Made by a program: the position numbers and the translations under genes
Shown: positions 1 through 12,103 of the stretch, piece by piece
How positions within the stretch are numbered: the first letter of the stretch is position 1
Layout: every line of letters starts with the position of its first letter
Assembly (NCBI RefSeq): GCF_005239225.2
Contig: NC_133298.1
Location: 3,348,001-3,412,000, forward strand
Reading direction: 5' to 3'
DNA from: Populus alba
Taxonomy: Eukaryota; Streptophyta; Magnoliopsida; Malpighiales; Salicaceae
DNA length: 64,000 nt
The notes under the pieces: generated by a model
What the model saw: the letters and a program-made list of their open reading frames with translations, nothing else
Databases searched by the model: none
What the model was told of the DNA's origin: nothing

Positions 1-1
1 G

Positions 2-1481
2 ATTGCTGCTGCTCTAGCTGCCTCTTCGATCGTGTTCAAGAACAAAGACAACCGGTATTCTAGGGTACTTCTCCAGAGGGCATCCCAGGTAATTGGTAGT
101 AGCTAGTTCGATAATGTTAATAACAATTGTGGGCATCAAAAATTGTTAAATTATAAGGCAATGCACTTTTGATCTCTAATTAGTTTCTTCTCTCCTCTAA
201 TTATGCTATACAATAATGTCTTGATAATCTTTCAGGTCTTCGACTTTGCAAACAATTATCAAGGATCTTACAATGAGAGTATCGGACGAGGGGCATGCCC
301 ATTTTATTGCGATTTCAATGGCTACCATGTATGTATTTGATCACAATATTAACGAAAGTTATGGAGTTGCTAAGATTTTATAACCTATAGTACAATATTG
401 GTAATGATTCATCTATCCAATATCTAAAATTATCATATATATATATGATGAATACATTTGTCTTACAGGATGAACTAATCTGGGGAGCAGCATGGTTATC
501 CAAGGCAACTCAGGAACCCAAGTACTGGGATTATGTTGTAAAGAACATGGCAACTCTAGGAGGCAGTATTTTTGAGTTCGGATGGGATTCAAAACATAGT
601 GGGATTAACATATTAGTTTCTCCAGTAATCTCTCGACCCCATTTTTTCTCTTCTAATTATCATTCGTGAATATTTTAGCTTAATCTAAGATTTATTTCGA
701 TCCACAGAAGGTGATGAGCTCCTCTGTAGCTCCTTCATTACCAATGCTGACTGTTTCGTGTGTTCCTTGTTGCCTGAGTCACCAACCAAATCAGTAACAT
801 ACTCTCCAGGTAGCATTTTCTGACATCGATCTTTCTGGATAGCTTGATTTACCCCATTTGATGCCAACGTTTCTGTATATATGTCGATCAGGCGGGCTTA
901 TGTTCAAACCAGGAGGAAGTAACTTGCAACATGCAACGGCTTTATCGTTTCTTCTTATTGTTTACTCTCGCTATCTACAAGCTGCCAACCGATCAGTTCA
1001 TTGCGGTTCTGTGGTTGCCACCCCGTCGAGACTCGTCGAGGTCGCCAAAACCCAGGTATTAAATATCTTATCGAGTCCACTTCTAGTCCATTGAGAAAAT
1101 CGTAGCCATTAAAATTAAGAAAAGAAAAGAAAAGTAATGGCGCATTGCTTGACGCAGGTGGATTACATACTAGGAAGCAATCCATCAGGGCTGTCGTACA
1201 TGGTTGGATATGGCCTAAAATTCCCACAGAGAATTCATCACCGAGGATCGAGCTTGCCTTCCATCTCTACTTTCCATGGACATATTGGATGTCATGATGG
1301 TAACAGCTATTTGGCGACCAAAATGCCTAACCAGAACGTCCTTGTCGGGGCTGTTGTCGGAGGACCAAACAACAACGATCAATTTCTTGATAGTCGTCTC
1401 AATATTAGTCAATCAGAACCAGCTACATACTTAAATGCACCTTTGGTTGGAGCCTTGGCTTTCTTCAAAGGTGGAAAATAA
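2..1481 (+). CDS. GH9 endo-1,4-beta-glucanase, 3' part (six exons, 5' end outside window)
   Basis: Glycosyl hydrolase family 9 enzymes cut internal beta-1,4 bonds of cellulose-like glucans in the plant cell wall. Exons read as 2-88, 236-328, 469-624, 708-809, 892-1055 and 1158-1481 (TAA), with GT and AG at the intron ends. Family landmarks are [46 protein letters not shown], the His motif SYMVGYG...[11 protein letters not shown] and the catalytic-acid motif [18 protein letters not shown]. There is no C-terminal carbohydrate-binding module; the protein ends FFKGGK. Oddity: exon 3 ends in phase 0 (CCA then gtaatc at 625), but the conserved reading of exon 4 ([17 protein letters not shown]) needs one base from exon 3. 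As read, the junction shifts frame and meets a stop. Either the gene is damaged or an unusual splice is used. Family assignment is firm; gene integrity is not. Confidence 0.88.
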
Positions 1482-3001
1482 AACTTTTCATTCTTTATTT
1501 TGTTTTTAGTAAGGTTTTGTTTGGTTACGGGATACAAGAGATAAAAATAACTGTATCTCATGTTTGTTTCTTTCTTCATTATTATTATTAATTTTTTGTT
1601 ATAAGATAGTAACTAAACGTTACTTAATGATATAATAATTAAATAATTATATTGGAGAAATATTGTATAACATCTTGATCACAGGAGGTTCATGTCTCCC
1701 TGCACCAACTACTTTTTTTAGTTATATTTATTATTTATTCAAATAATAAATTGCTTATACCATAAGAACGAATTAAGTACTGTCAGGGAATAAGTTATAT
1801 TTGCCTCTATTCCACCTGGAGTGGGTATTTCAGCTAAATAGTAAAAGTTTATGCCGTCAAAATAAAAAATCTCAAATTTATAGGATTATTTAAAACAAAA
1901 ATCTCCATTTTTTAACCCAAAAATTATTAATTTTGAACAATCAAACTCTCCCATATCCCCAGCCAGTGACCAAAGAAAGAAGAAAAGATGCAGCAGAGTA
2001 GCGAGGACAGGGGCGGAATAAAAAATTAAGAATTAGGGGTGTGATTTTACAGAGTTTAGAGGGGCTAACTAAGGGGTGCAAGTTATTAAGATTAAACCAA
2101 GGATCATAACAAAATTTTAAACTTAGAGAGGTGCCGTGGTACCTACAACTCATATCTTGTTGGTCATCCTAAATAGAGAGGGTTTTTTATTTTTTTTTTA
2201 TTTATGTGTGTATCCGGACTAGTTTGCGTGCACCACGATTAATCTCATAACCCACTGAACATCCTGTAAATCCAGTAAGCATGCAAGATACCACAGAAAT
2301 GATAGGTATACACAATAAAATTTGAACCCAGATATAAATAAAGGAAAACCCTTTAATATCCAGGTCAAGACCTACGTACAAGAGAGGGCTTTTTTTAATT
2401 AGGGCTCATGTAGGCTTATTATTATTTCTTTGTTCCTATTTATCATTTTCCTGCTTTGGCTTAGGCTTTTGCTTGGGTTTTTTGTACTCTCCCTCCTTGT
2501 ATGCTTTTGTCAGCATTATCCTTCGAACTGTGAAAGAAAAAAAAAAAAACAATAACAAGAACAAAACTGGAAATTAAAGAAGGCAAAATATTTGGGTTTT
2601 GTCTTCCAATACAATGATGGTAAGGCCAACTCTTATCTTAGAAGAGGCATCATTTATTAATTTTTATGAGGATGAGCACATGGGATCTATCTCTTTAAAA
2701 AAATTAAATGAAATTTGATTTGATTAAACTCAAGTGATTCAATTAAAATCTAATTTAATTTTTAATTTTTTTAATAAAATCATGGAAACTCCTCATGATC
2801 TGAATCTTAAATGGTTTCGTTTTCTTTGATAACTTTGATGTTACCAGCAATTATCTTAGAAGACCGAATTGAGTCAGCAGAATCACTTGGCTAAGGTGGA
2901 TTGTATTTTTTATCAGATTTAACCAGATACATATTAAAACCAACACAGTTCTGGGTCTGAGGTGAGCGAAGGATTTCTCGTTTCTTCAACTAATTTCACA
3001 A
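1482..3001. other. Intergenic, no gene seen
   Basis: AT-rich sequence with homopolymer runs downstream of the GH9 stop. Short reading frames here have no recognisable protein motif. The words CTGGGTCTGAGG near 2950 and 3018 form a short direct repeat beside the end of the PMEI pseudogene. Confidence 0.6.
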
Positions 3002-3614
3002 TCAACCCAACATTTCTGGGTCTGAGGCATAATTGTTGATCAAAGCCAAAGCATTGCTAGTCAACTGTGCTATATTTCACAATCCTTCCCCTAACAGCAG
3101 TCTTCAAATTCCCATTCATGGCTTTTCCTGCGAACCCATCACTACACGTGCTCTCATCAGTCAAAGCAGCACTAACCCAAGTTTGTACGTCACAATCATC
3201 GACTGAAAGTTGGACTGTCTAGCATGACTCATCTCATCCATGGATTTTCCAAGCTCGATCACCGCGTCACTCAACTCCTCTACACAATCTTTCATGGCGG
3301 ACACCTCCCTAGGCTTCATGCCATGGGTTTGAGAGAGCGTCGATAGCATGGTTTGAAGTTGATTTAGCTGATGACAGTGTCACGTTAAGGGCTGCATTGG
3401 CTAGGAGCTTAGGGCTTGTCTGGATCGTGCTTGAATGGATAGAGAGGAAAGTACAGCAAAGTCTTGGATAAGTTGTTGTATTACAAGATGTTCTTATGAA
3501 TTCTGTACTGGATTCTGTGGTGACTCTAGCAGCTGAACCAGAGTTTAAGTATGAACTAATGGCAATAAGAAGTAGAAGGAATTCAGCTAAAGAATTGGAG
3601 GATAAAGCTGCCAT
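3002..3614 (-). pseudogene. Pectin methylesterase inhibitor (21-kDa PMEI-like) pseudogene
   Basis: Plant PMEIs are secreted four-helix proteins that bind and block pectin methylesterase in the wall. Read from 3614 downward there is a signal peptide (MAALSSNSLAEFLLLLIAIS), then FIRTSCNTTTYPRLCC with the first Cys pair, AALNVTLSSAKSTSN, HGMKPREVSAMKDCVEEL, and in other frames VQTWVSAALTDESTCSDGF, GNLKTAVRGRI and LTSNALALINNYAS, ending at a TGA (complement of 3002-3004). The family order is complete, but the reading jumps frame near 3345, near 3190 and near 3075, so no full protein can be made. It is a single-exon gene on the strand opposite to the GH9 gene. The multiple shifts argue for a pseudogene rather than one sequencing error. 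Confidence 0.85.
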
Positions 3615-4394
3615 AGCTAACTTCTCTCTATCTGTTTCTCAATAAGGAGTTAATTGGATATTGATGATGAAAACAGGGAAGGAAGCTTCCCAATTTATAG
3701 GACTGCAAAGGTAGTTTATGGGGGTGAGCATGGAATTTAAAATTAAAATTAACATTTGATTAATAGGATATTTTATATGGTTTTTATTTGATTCATAGAA
3801 ATATATTTTGGTGGCACATGAACAACTTGAAGTAGTTCACAGAACTTTTTTTTTTTATTAAGGACAAAAGCTTTGATTCTGCTCTTCTTTAAGACACCAA
3901 TTTCAAGATTTTTAATTTCTACAGTGATTGACTATTAATGAAACAACATTATTTAGTTAGTGCATTCATTTCTCGCATAGGTATAGAATTTACCATTAAG
4001 ACTACCTCCTCTCTAAGGATGTAGCTGCGAAAGCTGCAGCTTTATTTTCTATGGTGAATAGCATGGGGTTAGGCTAGCTAACTGATCCAGTGAGTGAATA
4101 AGCAAAAGAATTGTGCTAAGTTTTTTTTTCCATGAAACAAAAACCTAAAACTTGTAAACCACAGGCAAGGTATTTGCTATAAACAGTGATCGTAGAATCA
4201 ACTGTCAAATTATACAAAATCTATCACTAATTATAATTAGAAGGAAAAATTGAAACTGTCAGTGAAAACGTCCACGATCTCAACCTAGAAGGCATAGCGC
4301 AGAGAACAATGCATAATTTTATGAGGCTGCTACTGCACAACTTGGTGAGAATGAATTAATTAGATCACATAGCATAATTAAGCAATAAATATTA

Positions 4395-4705
4395 ACTTAA
4401 GGTTGGTAATGTAAGGAGCCATCTTAACCCAATAATTTAAATTTTTAGATAAGGTTTTTAAATATGATTTATATTATTTTTTAACACATCCTTTCAAGTG
4501 AAAGTCTTTTGGGCTTGAAACTTGCATAAATTCATATTACCTTATGTTTAATTTTTATCAAATAAATGAGAATGGTGAGATTTGAACTTGTGACTACTTG
4601 GTTATTAAAACTCTAATATCATATCAAAGAATTATCTTAATCCAATAACTTAAACTTTTAAATAAAGTTCCAGAATATAATTTATATTATTTTTCTAACA
4701 TGCAA
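4395..4705. repeat. Interspersed repeat with internal ~70-bp duplication
   Basis: Two imperfect direct copies are visible: one starts near CATCTTAACCCAATAATTTA (about 4421), the other near TATCTTAATCCAATAACTTA (about 4632). Both run through TTTATATTATTTTT to a TTCTAACA or TTTAACACA end. The word GATTTGAACTTGTGACTACT lies between them. I recall this composition from common poplar non-autonomous repeats, but the class cannot be fixed by eye. Confidence 0.45.
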
Positions 4706-5484
4706 GAGTTTGCTACTGCACACATTTCATCCGAATTTATTTCTTCTTGTTAAGATCTCTCTGTCAGTTGCTGTATTATTTCTCTAAAAATTATTGCATG
4801 CTTGGTCTAAACTTTGGTCATTGTTATAGGTCTAGATATTTAGAGTCTGCTAACATGCATGCTTAATTAAAACGACGGCGGAGGATATATTTTACATATT
4901 CATAATGAGACCCTGTTTGGAACAAATTCTAAGTTATCGAATTGATCTGTTAAGCCAATTCAGTCCAGGTTTATATATGACGCTGACAATTGGTGCCCAC
5001 AGGACTCAAGCATCGACAATTAAACTAATAATAACCAATTAACCTTGTGAAAATATCATTCTAATCCTAATAGCCTTTTTTTTCAATTATATTTGATGGG
5101 AAATAACAAATTATCATTAGACCATTGCAGTTAACAATTAAACTTGAGTCTACATGAACATTGTTTTCCAAGGCATGTTAGTTTCTTTTAATATCTTGGT
5201 TAAAAAAATATATAATTTGGTGACAAAAGAGGAAAAAGATTTCTTTTCAATAACAAAGAGGCTTAAAAGTGCATGTTATATATAAGGGACCGACGTCATG
5301 TATTTATCTTACATTGCTAAGGCCCAAGCCTGTTTAGAGGCATCCCTGAAGACGCAAAGCCCCAGAAAAACATACCCCGACTTTGATAATCTCTTCCTAC
5401 GTTATACACAGCTGTTACTGTAACTAGATCCAGTAAATAGCGCACAAAACGTCATCATTTTGATCTATTAAAGTGAATTCTTAT

Positions 5485-5690
5485 TTTAGACATGTTTGAG
5501 AGTATCGTTTTAAAACTATGTTTTATTTTAAAATATATTAAAATAATAATTTTTTTATTTTTTAAAAAATTATTTTTATGATCAGCGCATCAAAACAATC
5601 CCAAAACATTAAAACTAATTATTTTTAATAAAAAATAAAAATAAAACTTTTTAGATACACTTGACCCCTGTTTCCAAACGCTCCTCTTAT
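5485..5690. repeat. MITE-like ~200-bp AT-rich element
   Basis: It starts near GTTTGAGAGTATCG and ends near TTTCCAAACGCTCC, so its ends are roughly inverted (GTTTG... / ...CCAAAC). The interior is AAATATATTAAAATAA with ATCAGCGCATCAAAACAAT. Similar stretches occur near 23104-23300, 44975-45180 and 46850-46990, which supports a dispersed family. Target duplications were not resolved. Confidence 0.45.
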
Positions 5691-7178
5691 TAGACAATGT
5701 TATCCTAAATAATTTCAAATATATATCATCACAACAATTTTTTCACTTTACCTATGTTTATGCAAGTTGATATAAATATTTTCATGACTTTATAAATATT
5801 CATGAAGCAACGACACCAATTCCAATTCCAATTTTTTTGAAGTTTATATTCTTCTTTTACTTCAACTCCTAATTCATCTCTTTCATTACATCATCTTTAA
5901 TTTCAAACACATAAATACAAGCTTTGAAGTCTTCATAATTCTCCCTATGTATTGTATCAAATTAAGTATATTATTTCCCCATAGGTCCCCTAATCACAAA
6001 AAGGGACTTTTATAGGTGCTCATAATTTTCGTAAGGTTTTCATTGAACCTCATCAGTACTCAAGTAAGAAAAACGCAATGTATTCCAATCAAGATCAAAA
6101 TGCCTTGCATTACAATTAATGCATGCTTGTAGAGTCATAATTAAAAATTCCAAGATGGATCTATATGGGTGTTGCTAATTGGTTGCCACTGGGCTATCAA
6201 TTAATTTGGTCCTAGTATATCTCCCTTGGCCTGCTCTAGATATTTATAGATTTATGATCCTGATCTTCTCTGCGTGTATCATCCTAGAAAATCTTCAGCT
6301 AGAATCCATGGTGGCCACTCAAACACAACTTGGTACGAATGAATTTAGATCAAATAGCATAGTTTAAGCAATTAAAGGTTGGCAAGAGGTTGCCACTAAA
6401 TGCATTTATCCAAATTTCTCTGTTCTTGCTAAAGCTCTCTCTTTCGGTTGCAGTTATTATTTCTTTTTGCGCAAAGAAAAATTATTTGATTTCATGGCAA
6501 AGCGCGGGCACTAATGCTAGATCTTTCCCCTAAACTCATTGGAAGGCTATCATATATAGAGGCGAAGAGATAGAGGCTACGTACGTGCTTCTAACTTAGT
6601 GTTAGTGAGACCACAAACAAAGATTTATGATAAAAGATACGTTGTAATTTAAGAGCCCTATAACATCTTAGTTATAACTAGGATGAACTTTAAAAAGAAC
6701 TTTTTTTCAATCTTAAGAAATACCAAAAAGGAAAAAGAACTTGGAATGGTGATTATATCATCACTGTGTTCTTGAAAGATTATAAAATCAATAGGAGAGA
6801 TCAGTGGGCCGGGATGTCCTCCGATCCCATATTTTCTTCACTTGCACATTCTGGACAGTAGATTTACAACGTTGGAAGTTTGTCCTGACCTTCTCCATCA
6901 TTTAGAGACATGGAAGAAAGAACAACTCTTTGACTTCCAAAGAGTAGTGGATAGATTAATTAATGGAGCCTATATTTCACGGGAAGTTTAAACATTCCTG
7001 TTTATGGGACTGCTGAACCATATAATCTTGTGTTGTTGTTTCTTTAACACAATCATCGATAAAAGGGTTTTATCTAGAAACACGAAAACAGCGGCCGGCA
7101 CATGGAGTTCGAAGACAAAAGCAGACTCAAATTTTGGACAAAACAGTTTTTGGCCTCCACGACCAAACTCTCCCAAAT

Positions 7179-7213
<35 letters not shown>

Positions 7214-7994
7214 ATCAAAATAATAAATAATTGATGTACAGTGATATATGGCTGCTCTTAAAGTTCATTCATATAGGTCTAGATCTTTAGAGTATGCTAA
7301 CATGCTTAGGGAAAGACAATTATTTAAGATTAGATTTCACAACGAAAAACCCTTAAGCAATTGCCTTAATTTGTTTTCCTGGTTCTTTGTACACTAACTC
7401 TATACATTTAATTACCATGTACTATCACAAAGCTGTCTTAATGTTTTAGTTTAGACCAGGCCATGTTCTGCTGTTCTAATCCTTGGTGGCTCAGAATTCA
7501 TGGGTAAAGTTAACGTTAATGTATTTCAAATTCATGTGGGAGTACAAGAGCTAAGACCAACTTTCATATAAATCATCGCCTATGTACAAATTTACACAAA
7601 GTAACTACACATATAAATAATACTAGCCCCGATTAGAAGATCAATCAAAGATTTATTGGTAAGGATGAGTGTGTATATCTTTTTCTTTTTTTTTTTTTTT
7701 CTTTTTTTTTTCGTCAAGTCAAACTGTATATATGCTTTATATAACAAAAACTGGATCCAATATATCTTTATGGTTAAAAGAATTGGTTCCAATGATAACA
7801 ATTATGACACGTTTAAGGTTCAAATCACGTATTTAAATGAGTTTACTCAAATTAAACGGGGCAATTAAAAAATAATGTTATTTCAAGATTTATTGTTAAA
7901 GTATTACAATGAATATTATTTTACAACTTTAAAAATAAATAAATAAAAAGTTTCATGTTTAAATTGATTTGACTATAGTGAATAAATCATAAGC

Positions 7995-8494
7995 NNNNNN
8001 NNNNNNNNNNNNNNNNNNNNNNNNNNNNNNNNNNNNNNNNNNNNNNNNNNNNNNNNNNNNNNNNNNNNNNNNNNNNNNNNNNNNNNNNNNNNNNNNNNNN
8101 NNNNNNNNNNNNNNNNNNNNNNNNNNNNNNNNNNNNNNNNNNNNNNNNNNNNNNNNNNNNNNNNNNNNNNNNNNNNNNNNNNNNNNNNNNNNNNNNNNNN
8201 NNNNNNNNNNNNNNNNNNNNNNNNNNNNNNNNNNNNNNNNNNNNNNNNNNNNNNNNNNNNNNNNNNNNNNNNNNNNNNNNNNNNNNNNNNNNNNNNNNNN
8301 NNNNNNNNNNNNNNNNNNNNNNNNNNNNNNNNNNNNNNNNNNNNNNNNNNNNNNNNNNNNNNNNNNNNNNNNNNNNNNNNNNNNNNNNNNNNNNNNNNNN
8401 NNNNNNNNNNNNNNNNNNNNNNNNNNNNNNNNNNNNNNNNNNNNNNNNNNNNNNNNNNNNNNNNNNNNNNNNNNNNNNNNNNNNNNNNNNNNNN
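7995..8494. other. Assembly gap (500 N)
   Basis: Exactly 500 unknown bases, a common placeholder length, so the true distance is unknown. The missing 5' part of Gypsy element A, and possibly the 5' part of Copia-1, would have to lie in or beyond this gap. Reading frames crossing it are meaningless. Confidence 0.99.
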
Positions 8495-11024
8495 ACGAAA
8501 AAAAAAAAACGGAGAAGAAGTTGAAATTACCTTCACTTAAATACAAGTTAAAGATAAAGGAAGGAGAACGCCTATCAAGTCTATGAAGAGCAAAAGAAAT
8601 TTCAATCAAGGAAAGGCACAACAAAAGTCAATACTAAAAAAAAAAAAGGGAGATTAAGCTATAAGCGTTGACTTTTGGTATCCATTATAAAGCCTATGAT
8701 GTTATTAGATGATTAAGGTTGGTTATTCATCAAGGAAAGGTGGAATTTGCATTATAACTTATGTTAAGAAAAGTCTGAACTTTGAGATTAACAAGGTTAT
8801 ATGTCATTTCCTCTACAAAGACAACAATAGAAAAGAGTTGATGAATAGTTGATGTTGATCCTAGGTCTTTGAAACCCTCAAACACCTTTTGAGCCTGTGA
8901 AATTCCTACGTTCTTTCATAGCCATGAACCATAGCCTGCATTACAGTGCTTTTAAAAGCCCTTTTTAATCAAGCAAGAAATTTGAACCGATAAATGGCCT
9001 CTCAAACTTAAAGAGCTTTTCCATAAAGGTCGTGACTTCATGAATTAAAGCTACTGGTTATTATGCATGCTGATAAAATAAATGCTAAGAAAAGAAAACA
9101 AACTTTTCTTTGATAAAGCCTCAGCATCTTGTTTTTGAAATTCATAAAAATGTCACCTCATCACAAACCATCAAATGATTGATAAACCAATATCAAGGAT
9201 TCAAATTGATACAAAGAACCATGGAAAAAGCCATTTTAATCCTACAAACGGGTCGATTTCAGTTTTCAAAATACAAGACAATCAAAGGACTGTGTATTTC
9301 AAATAACGTGTGTTGGGTCTTTGATCAAAAAGCTTGATTTTTTCAAAAGATTTCCAAAAAAGGACATCTCTGATTTCATTTCAACAAACTAGACTTTGAA
9401 TAGACATGATCTTTGAAATATGAGAGTTGATTCCAGAACAAGGAAGATTATCAAACACAGAAGAACATTGATTGAGTATGCAAAATCGTTGATAGAAATG
9501 ACATTGAAGTCCTCGACACTCCTTGAAAAGTTGAGCAGCTGGGGGCAATACAGTGGACCTTAAGAAGGAAAACAAACAGTATCCAGATCAACTGGGGGCA
9601 AAGAAAGAATCACATGATGAGTCATCAAAGTCCATCAAAGTCATTCCTGGCATTCACAAAAGCCATTTGGTTGTAAACAGAAGAATGAGCATGTTCAGAT
9701 CAACTAGGGGCAATGTTGTTCAAAGACAATCCATGATTTAGTGAACTTCAGCAACAATTGATGAGCAACACTGCACTTGAAGGATATTTCATATCTTCAT
9801 CTTGGGTAAACCCTCTGAAACATGGCTATGACTCCTGACAGATGTTATCGGTCGTGAGTGCATTTGAATGAACATCGAACATATGCACACCACCAAGACT
9901 GACTGTGGAACAATGCTGCACTTGAAGGACAATCTCATATTGTCATCCTTTGAAACATGGGTTATCGACAGACGTTACCACGCAACTGCATTGAATGAAT
10001 GTCAGAAAGGCACCCACCCCGAAGACTGACTGTGTGGGACAATTTGTTTTAAGCCAGATGAGCACTTCACCGCATGAGTATGGGTGATAGAAGTAGCATC
10101 ATTGATGAGGCCGAGACATTTCTTTCACAATCTGATTAGAAAGAGTTGAAAGGAGTCCATGAGAAGAGCACTGAGCATACAACCATGAGCCTTTGTACTG
10201 CAAGCTATGAGATGCATGATTGGATGACTGAATGAGTTCCAAGAAGGCTGATGATAACATGTACTTGAAGAGTACTGTTTCAAATAGAGGCAAGTTCATG
10301 ACTGATTAACAATTTTGATGGGTATTGGCATGATGATGCACACAATCAATCAGAGGATAATTCTCAGAAGAAGCCAGGAGAAAATCCTTCATGATGAATC
10401 AAGCAGTACCACACTTGGGGGCAGGGTCAAGCTTGATGAACGATGCAAGCAGCAATTGTCGAAGACAGCCGGGTTGGGCACTACATTTACAGCTTGAGTG
10501 GATGGCTTGCACATGAATGAGCCAATGCATCGAAAGAGCAAGGAAAGCTTTGGAATGAAAACAAAGGCACCCTATGACGATGGAGCATCAAAGAGGGGGG
10601 GACCTATATTTCAAATCAGGTAAGGATGCATGCATATCATCTAACCCTAAAAAAAAAAAAAAAAATTTTGCACATATTTTTGAATTGTTACAGGAAAATC
10701 CTTAAGGAGGTCCAGCAAGATGGTGGAAAAAGAAAGAAGCATGGTGGTGATGATAATAAAGAATCGGTTTTGATCATGGAATAAAAGGACGATGGGATGA
10801 ACCCTACTATTAGGAAAATCCCAAAGAAATGAAAAGATCAACCTTGCAATCGGGAAGCCTCGAGTTTTCAACCCTTGCAGTCAGGAAACACCGAGTTTTC
10901 AAATCCTATGATCGGGACTTATCAGGAAGCACCAAGTTTTCCAGCCCTTCTTCTGTCATCCCCTCAGGACTTCGCCAGGTAAGTCCTATTTTTCACACTT
11001 GTCATATCACATTTTTTCCATCTG

Positions 11025-11560
11025 GGTAGGTCGCCCATCATAATAAGACCACTTCATCATATTTTTTCCATCTGGGTAGGTCACCCATTACAATGAGACC
11101 ACACTTCATTTTTTTTCCATTTTTTTGGGTAGGTCGCCCATTACAATGAGACCACACTTCACATTCTTTCTATCTGGGTAGGTCACCCATTACAATGAGA
11201 CCACACTTCATATTTTTTCCACGTGGGTAGGTCACCCATTACAATGAGACCGCACTTCACAGCATTTTTCTAGGGTTCGTCACCCGTACAATGAGACCAG
11301 CATTTTTTTAGGGTTCGTCACCCGTACAATGAGACCACCATTTTTCTAGGGTTCGTCACCCGTACAATGAGACCAGCACTTGTCTAGGGTTCGTCACCCG
11401 TACAATGAGACCAACACCAGGGTTCGTCACCCGTACAATGAGACCAGTAGCACTAGGGTTCGTCACTCGTACAATGAGACCAGCTTATTTCTAGGGTTCG
11501 TCACCCGTACAATGAGACCGGCTTTTTTCTAGGGTTAGTCACCCGTACAATGAGACCATT
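11025..11560 (+). repeat. Tandem hairpin array 1 of element A
   Basis: About a dozen units of 45-65 bp. The first type contains GGGTAGGTCGCCCATTACAA then TGAGACC; the second type contains GGGTTCGTCACCCGTACAAT then GAGACC. Each unit has a short hairpin: GGGT with ACCC around AGGTC or TCGTC, and GGTC with GACC around the middle. Inside the first type, CATT and AATG also pair. Arm bases change between units (GGGT/ACCC, and GGGC/GCCC further on at about 11915 and 11995). Confidence 0.85.
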
Positions 11561-11576
11561 TTTTACTTGTTTTGGT

Positions 11577-12010
11577 TAAATGAGGTCGCCAGATGGGATC
11601 TCATGTAGCTTTGGTTAAAGGGAATCGCCAGATGGGATTTCAGGTTAACCGAGTTACACAGTTTAGTTCCAGCAGAATGAGGTCGCCAGATGGGATCTCA
11701 TGTAGCTTTGGTTAAAGGGAATCGCCAGATGGGATTTCAGGTTAACCGAGTTACACAGTTTAGTTCCAGCAGAATGAGGTCGCCAGATGGGATCTCATGT
11801 AGTTTTGGTTAAAGGGAATCGCCAGATGGGATTTCAGGTTAACCGAGTTACGCAATATTTTCGTTCCAGTTGAATGAGGTCGCCAGATGGGATCTCAGGT
11901 AAACCCAATGTGTGGGCAGGTCGCCCGTGAAAATAGACTATTGGGAGAGTGTGGGTCGGTCGCCCGTGAAAATAGACTAGGGTGAGTATGTGTGGGCAGG
12001 TCGCCCAAGA
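11577..12010 (+). repeat. Tandem hairpin array 2 of element A (~95-bp unit)
   Basis: Three nearly identical units and partial ones. Each has two hairpins with the same loop, GCCAGATGG: one with arms ATGAGGTC and GATCTCAT (one G-T pair), the other with arms GGAATC and GATTTC. The loop equals that of the array in element B at 39.4-40.4 kb, although the spacer sequence differs. Confidence 0.85.
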
Positions 12011-12036
12011 TAATGAAATCATTTTCCTTTTGTTTT

Positions 12037-12103
12037 CTTTACAAAGCTTACTATGCAAAATTTTGAGAATTTTCGCTTCGTAAGCATTGTAAAGAGGGGC
12101 ATC
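12037..12103 (+). promoter_or_regulatory. Polypurine tract of element A with adjoining hairpin
   Basis: AAAGAGGGGCATC (12091-12103) lies directly before the LTR start TGTTGC, the place where plus-strand DNA synthesis is primed in LTR elements. A 15-base arm CTTTACAAAGCTTAC (12037-12051) pairs with GTAAGCATTGTAAAG (12080-12094) at 14 of 15 positions; the second arm overlaps the start of the purine tract. Confidence 0.8.

Larger units (their letters stand above)
3615..7994. other. Intergenic, AT-rich, with interspersed repeats
   Basis: No coding region is recognised over 4.4 kb. Two repeat-like segments are listed separately (4395-4705 and 5485-5690). A run of about 30 A follows 7180, a T-rich run lies at 7679-7712, and the sequence then enters the assembly gap. 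The remaining short frames have low-complexity translations. Confidence 0.6.
8495..12103 (+). mobile_element. Gypsy (Tat/Ogre-like) element A, 3' non-coding internal region
   Basis: This stretch lies between the gap and the LTR at 12104. It holds no recognisable gag or pol. It carries recurring CTGGGGGCAA-type words (about 9540, 9590, 9700, 10410), two tandem hairpin arrays (11025-11560 and 11577-12010) and a polypurine tract. The order (array, polypurine tract, LTR) matches complete element B at 39.4-40.5 kb, where it follows the pol stop. The assignment to the 3' untranslated internal region therefore comes from comparison within the window. The coding part and 5' LTR are not seen. Confidence 0.75.

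Noticed and set aside
7973..8624. Long minus-strand frames with runs of X
   Set aside because: They are reading frames through the 500-N gap and carry no information.
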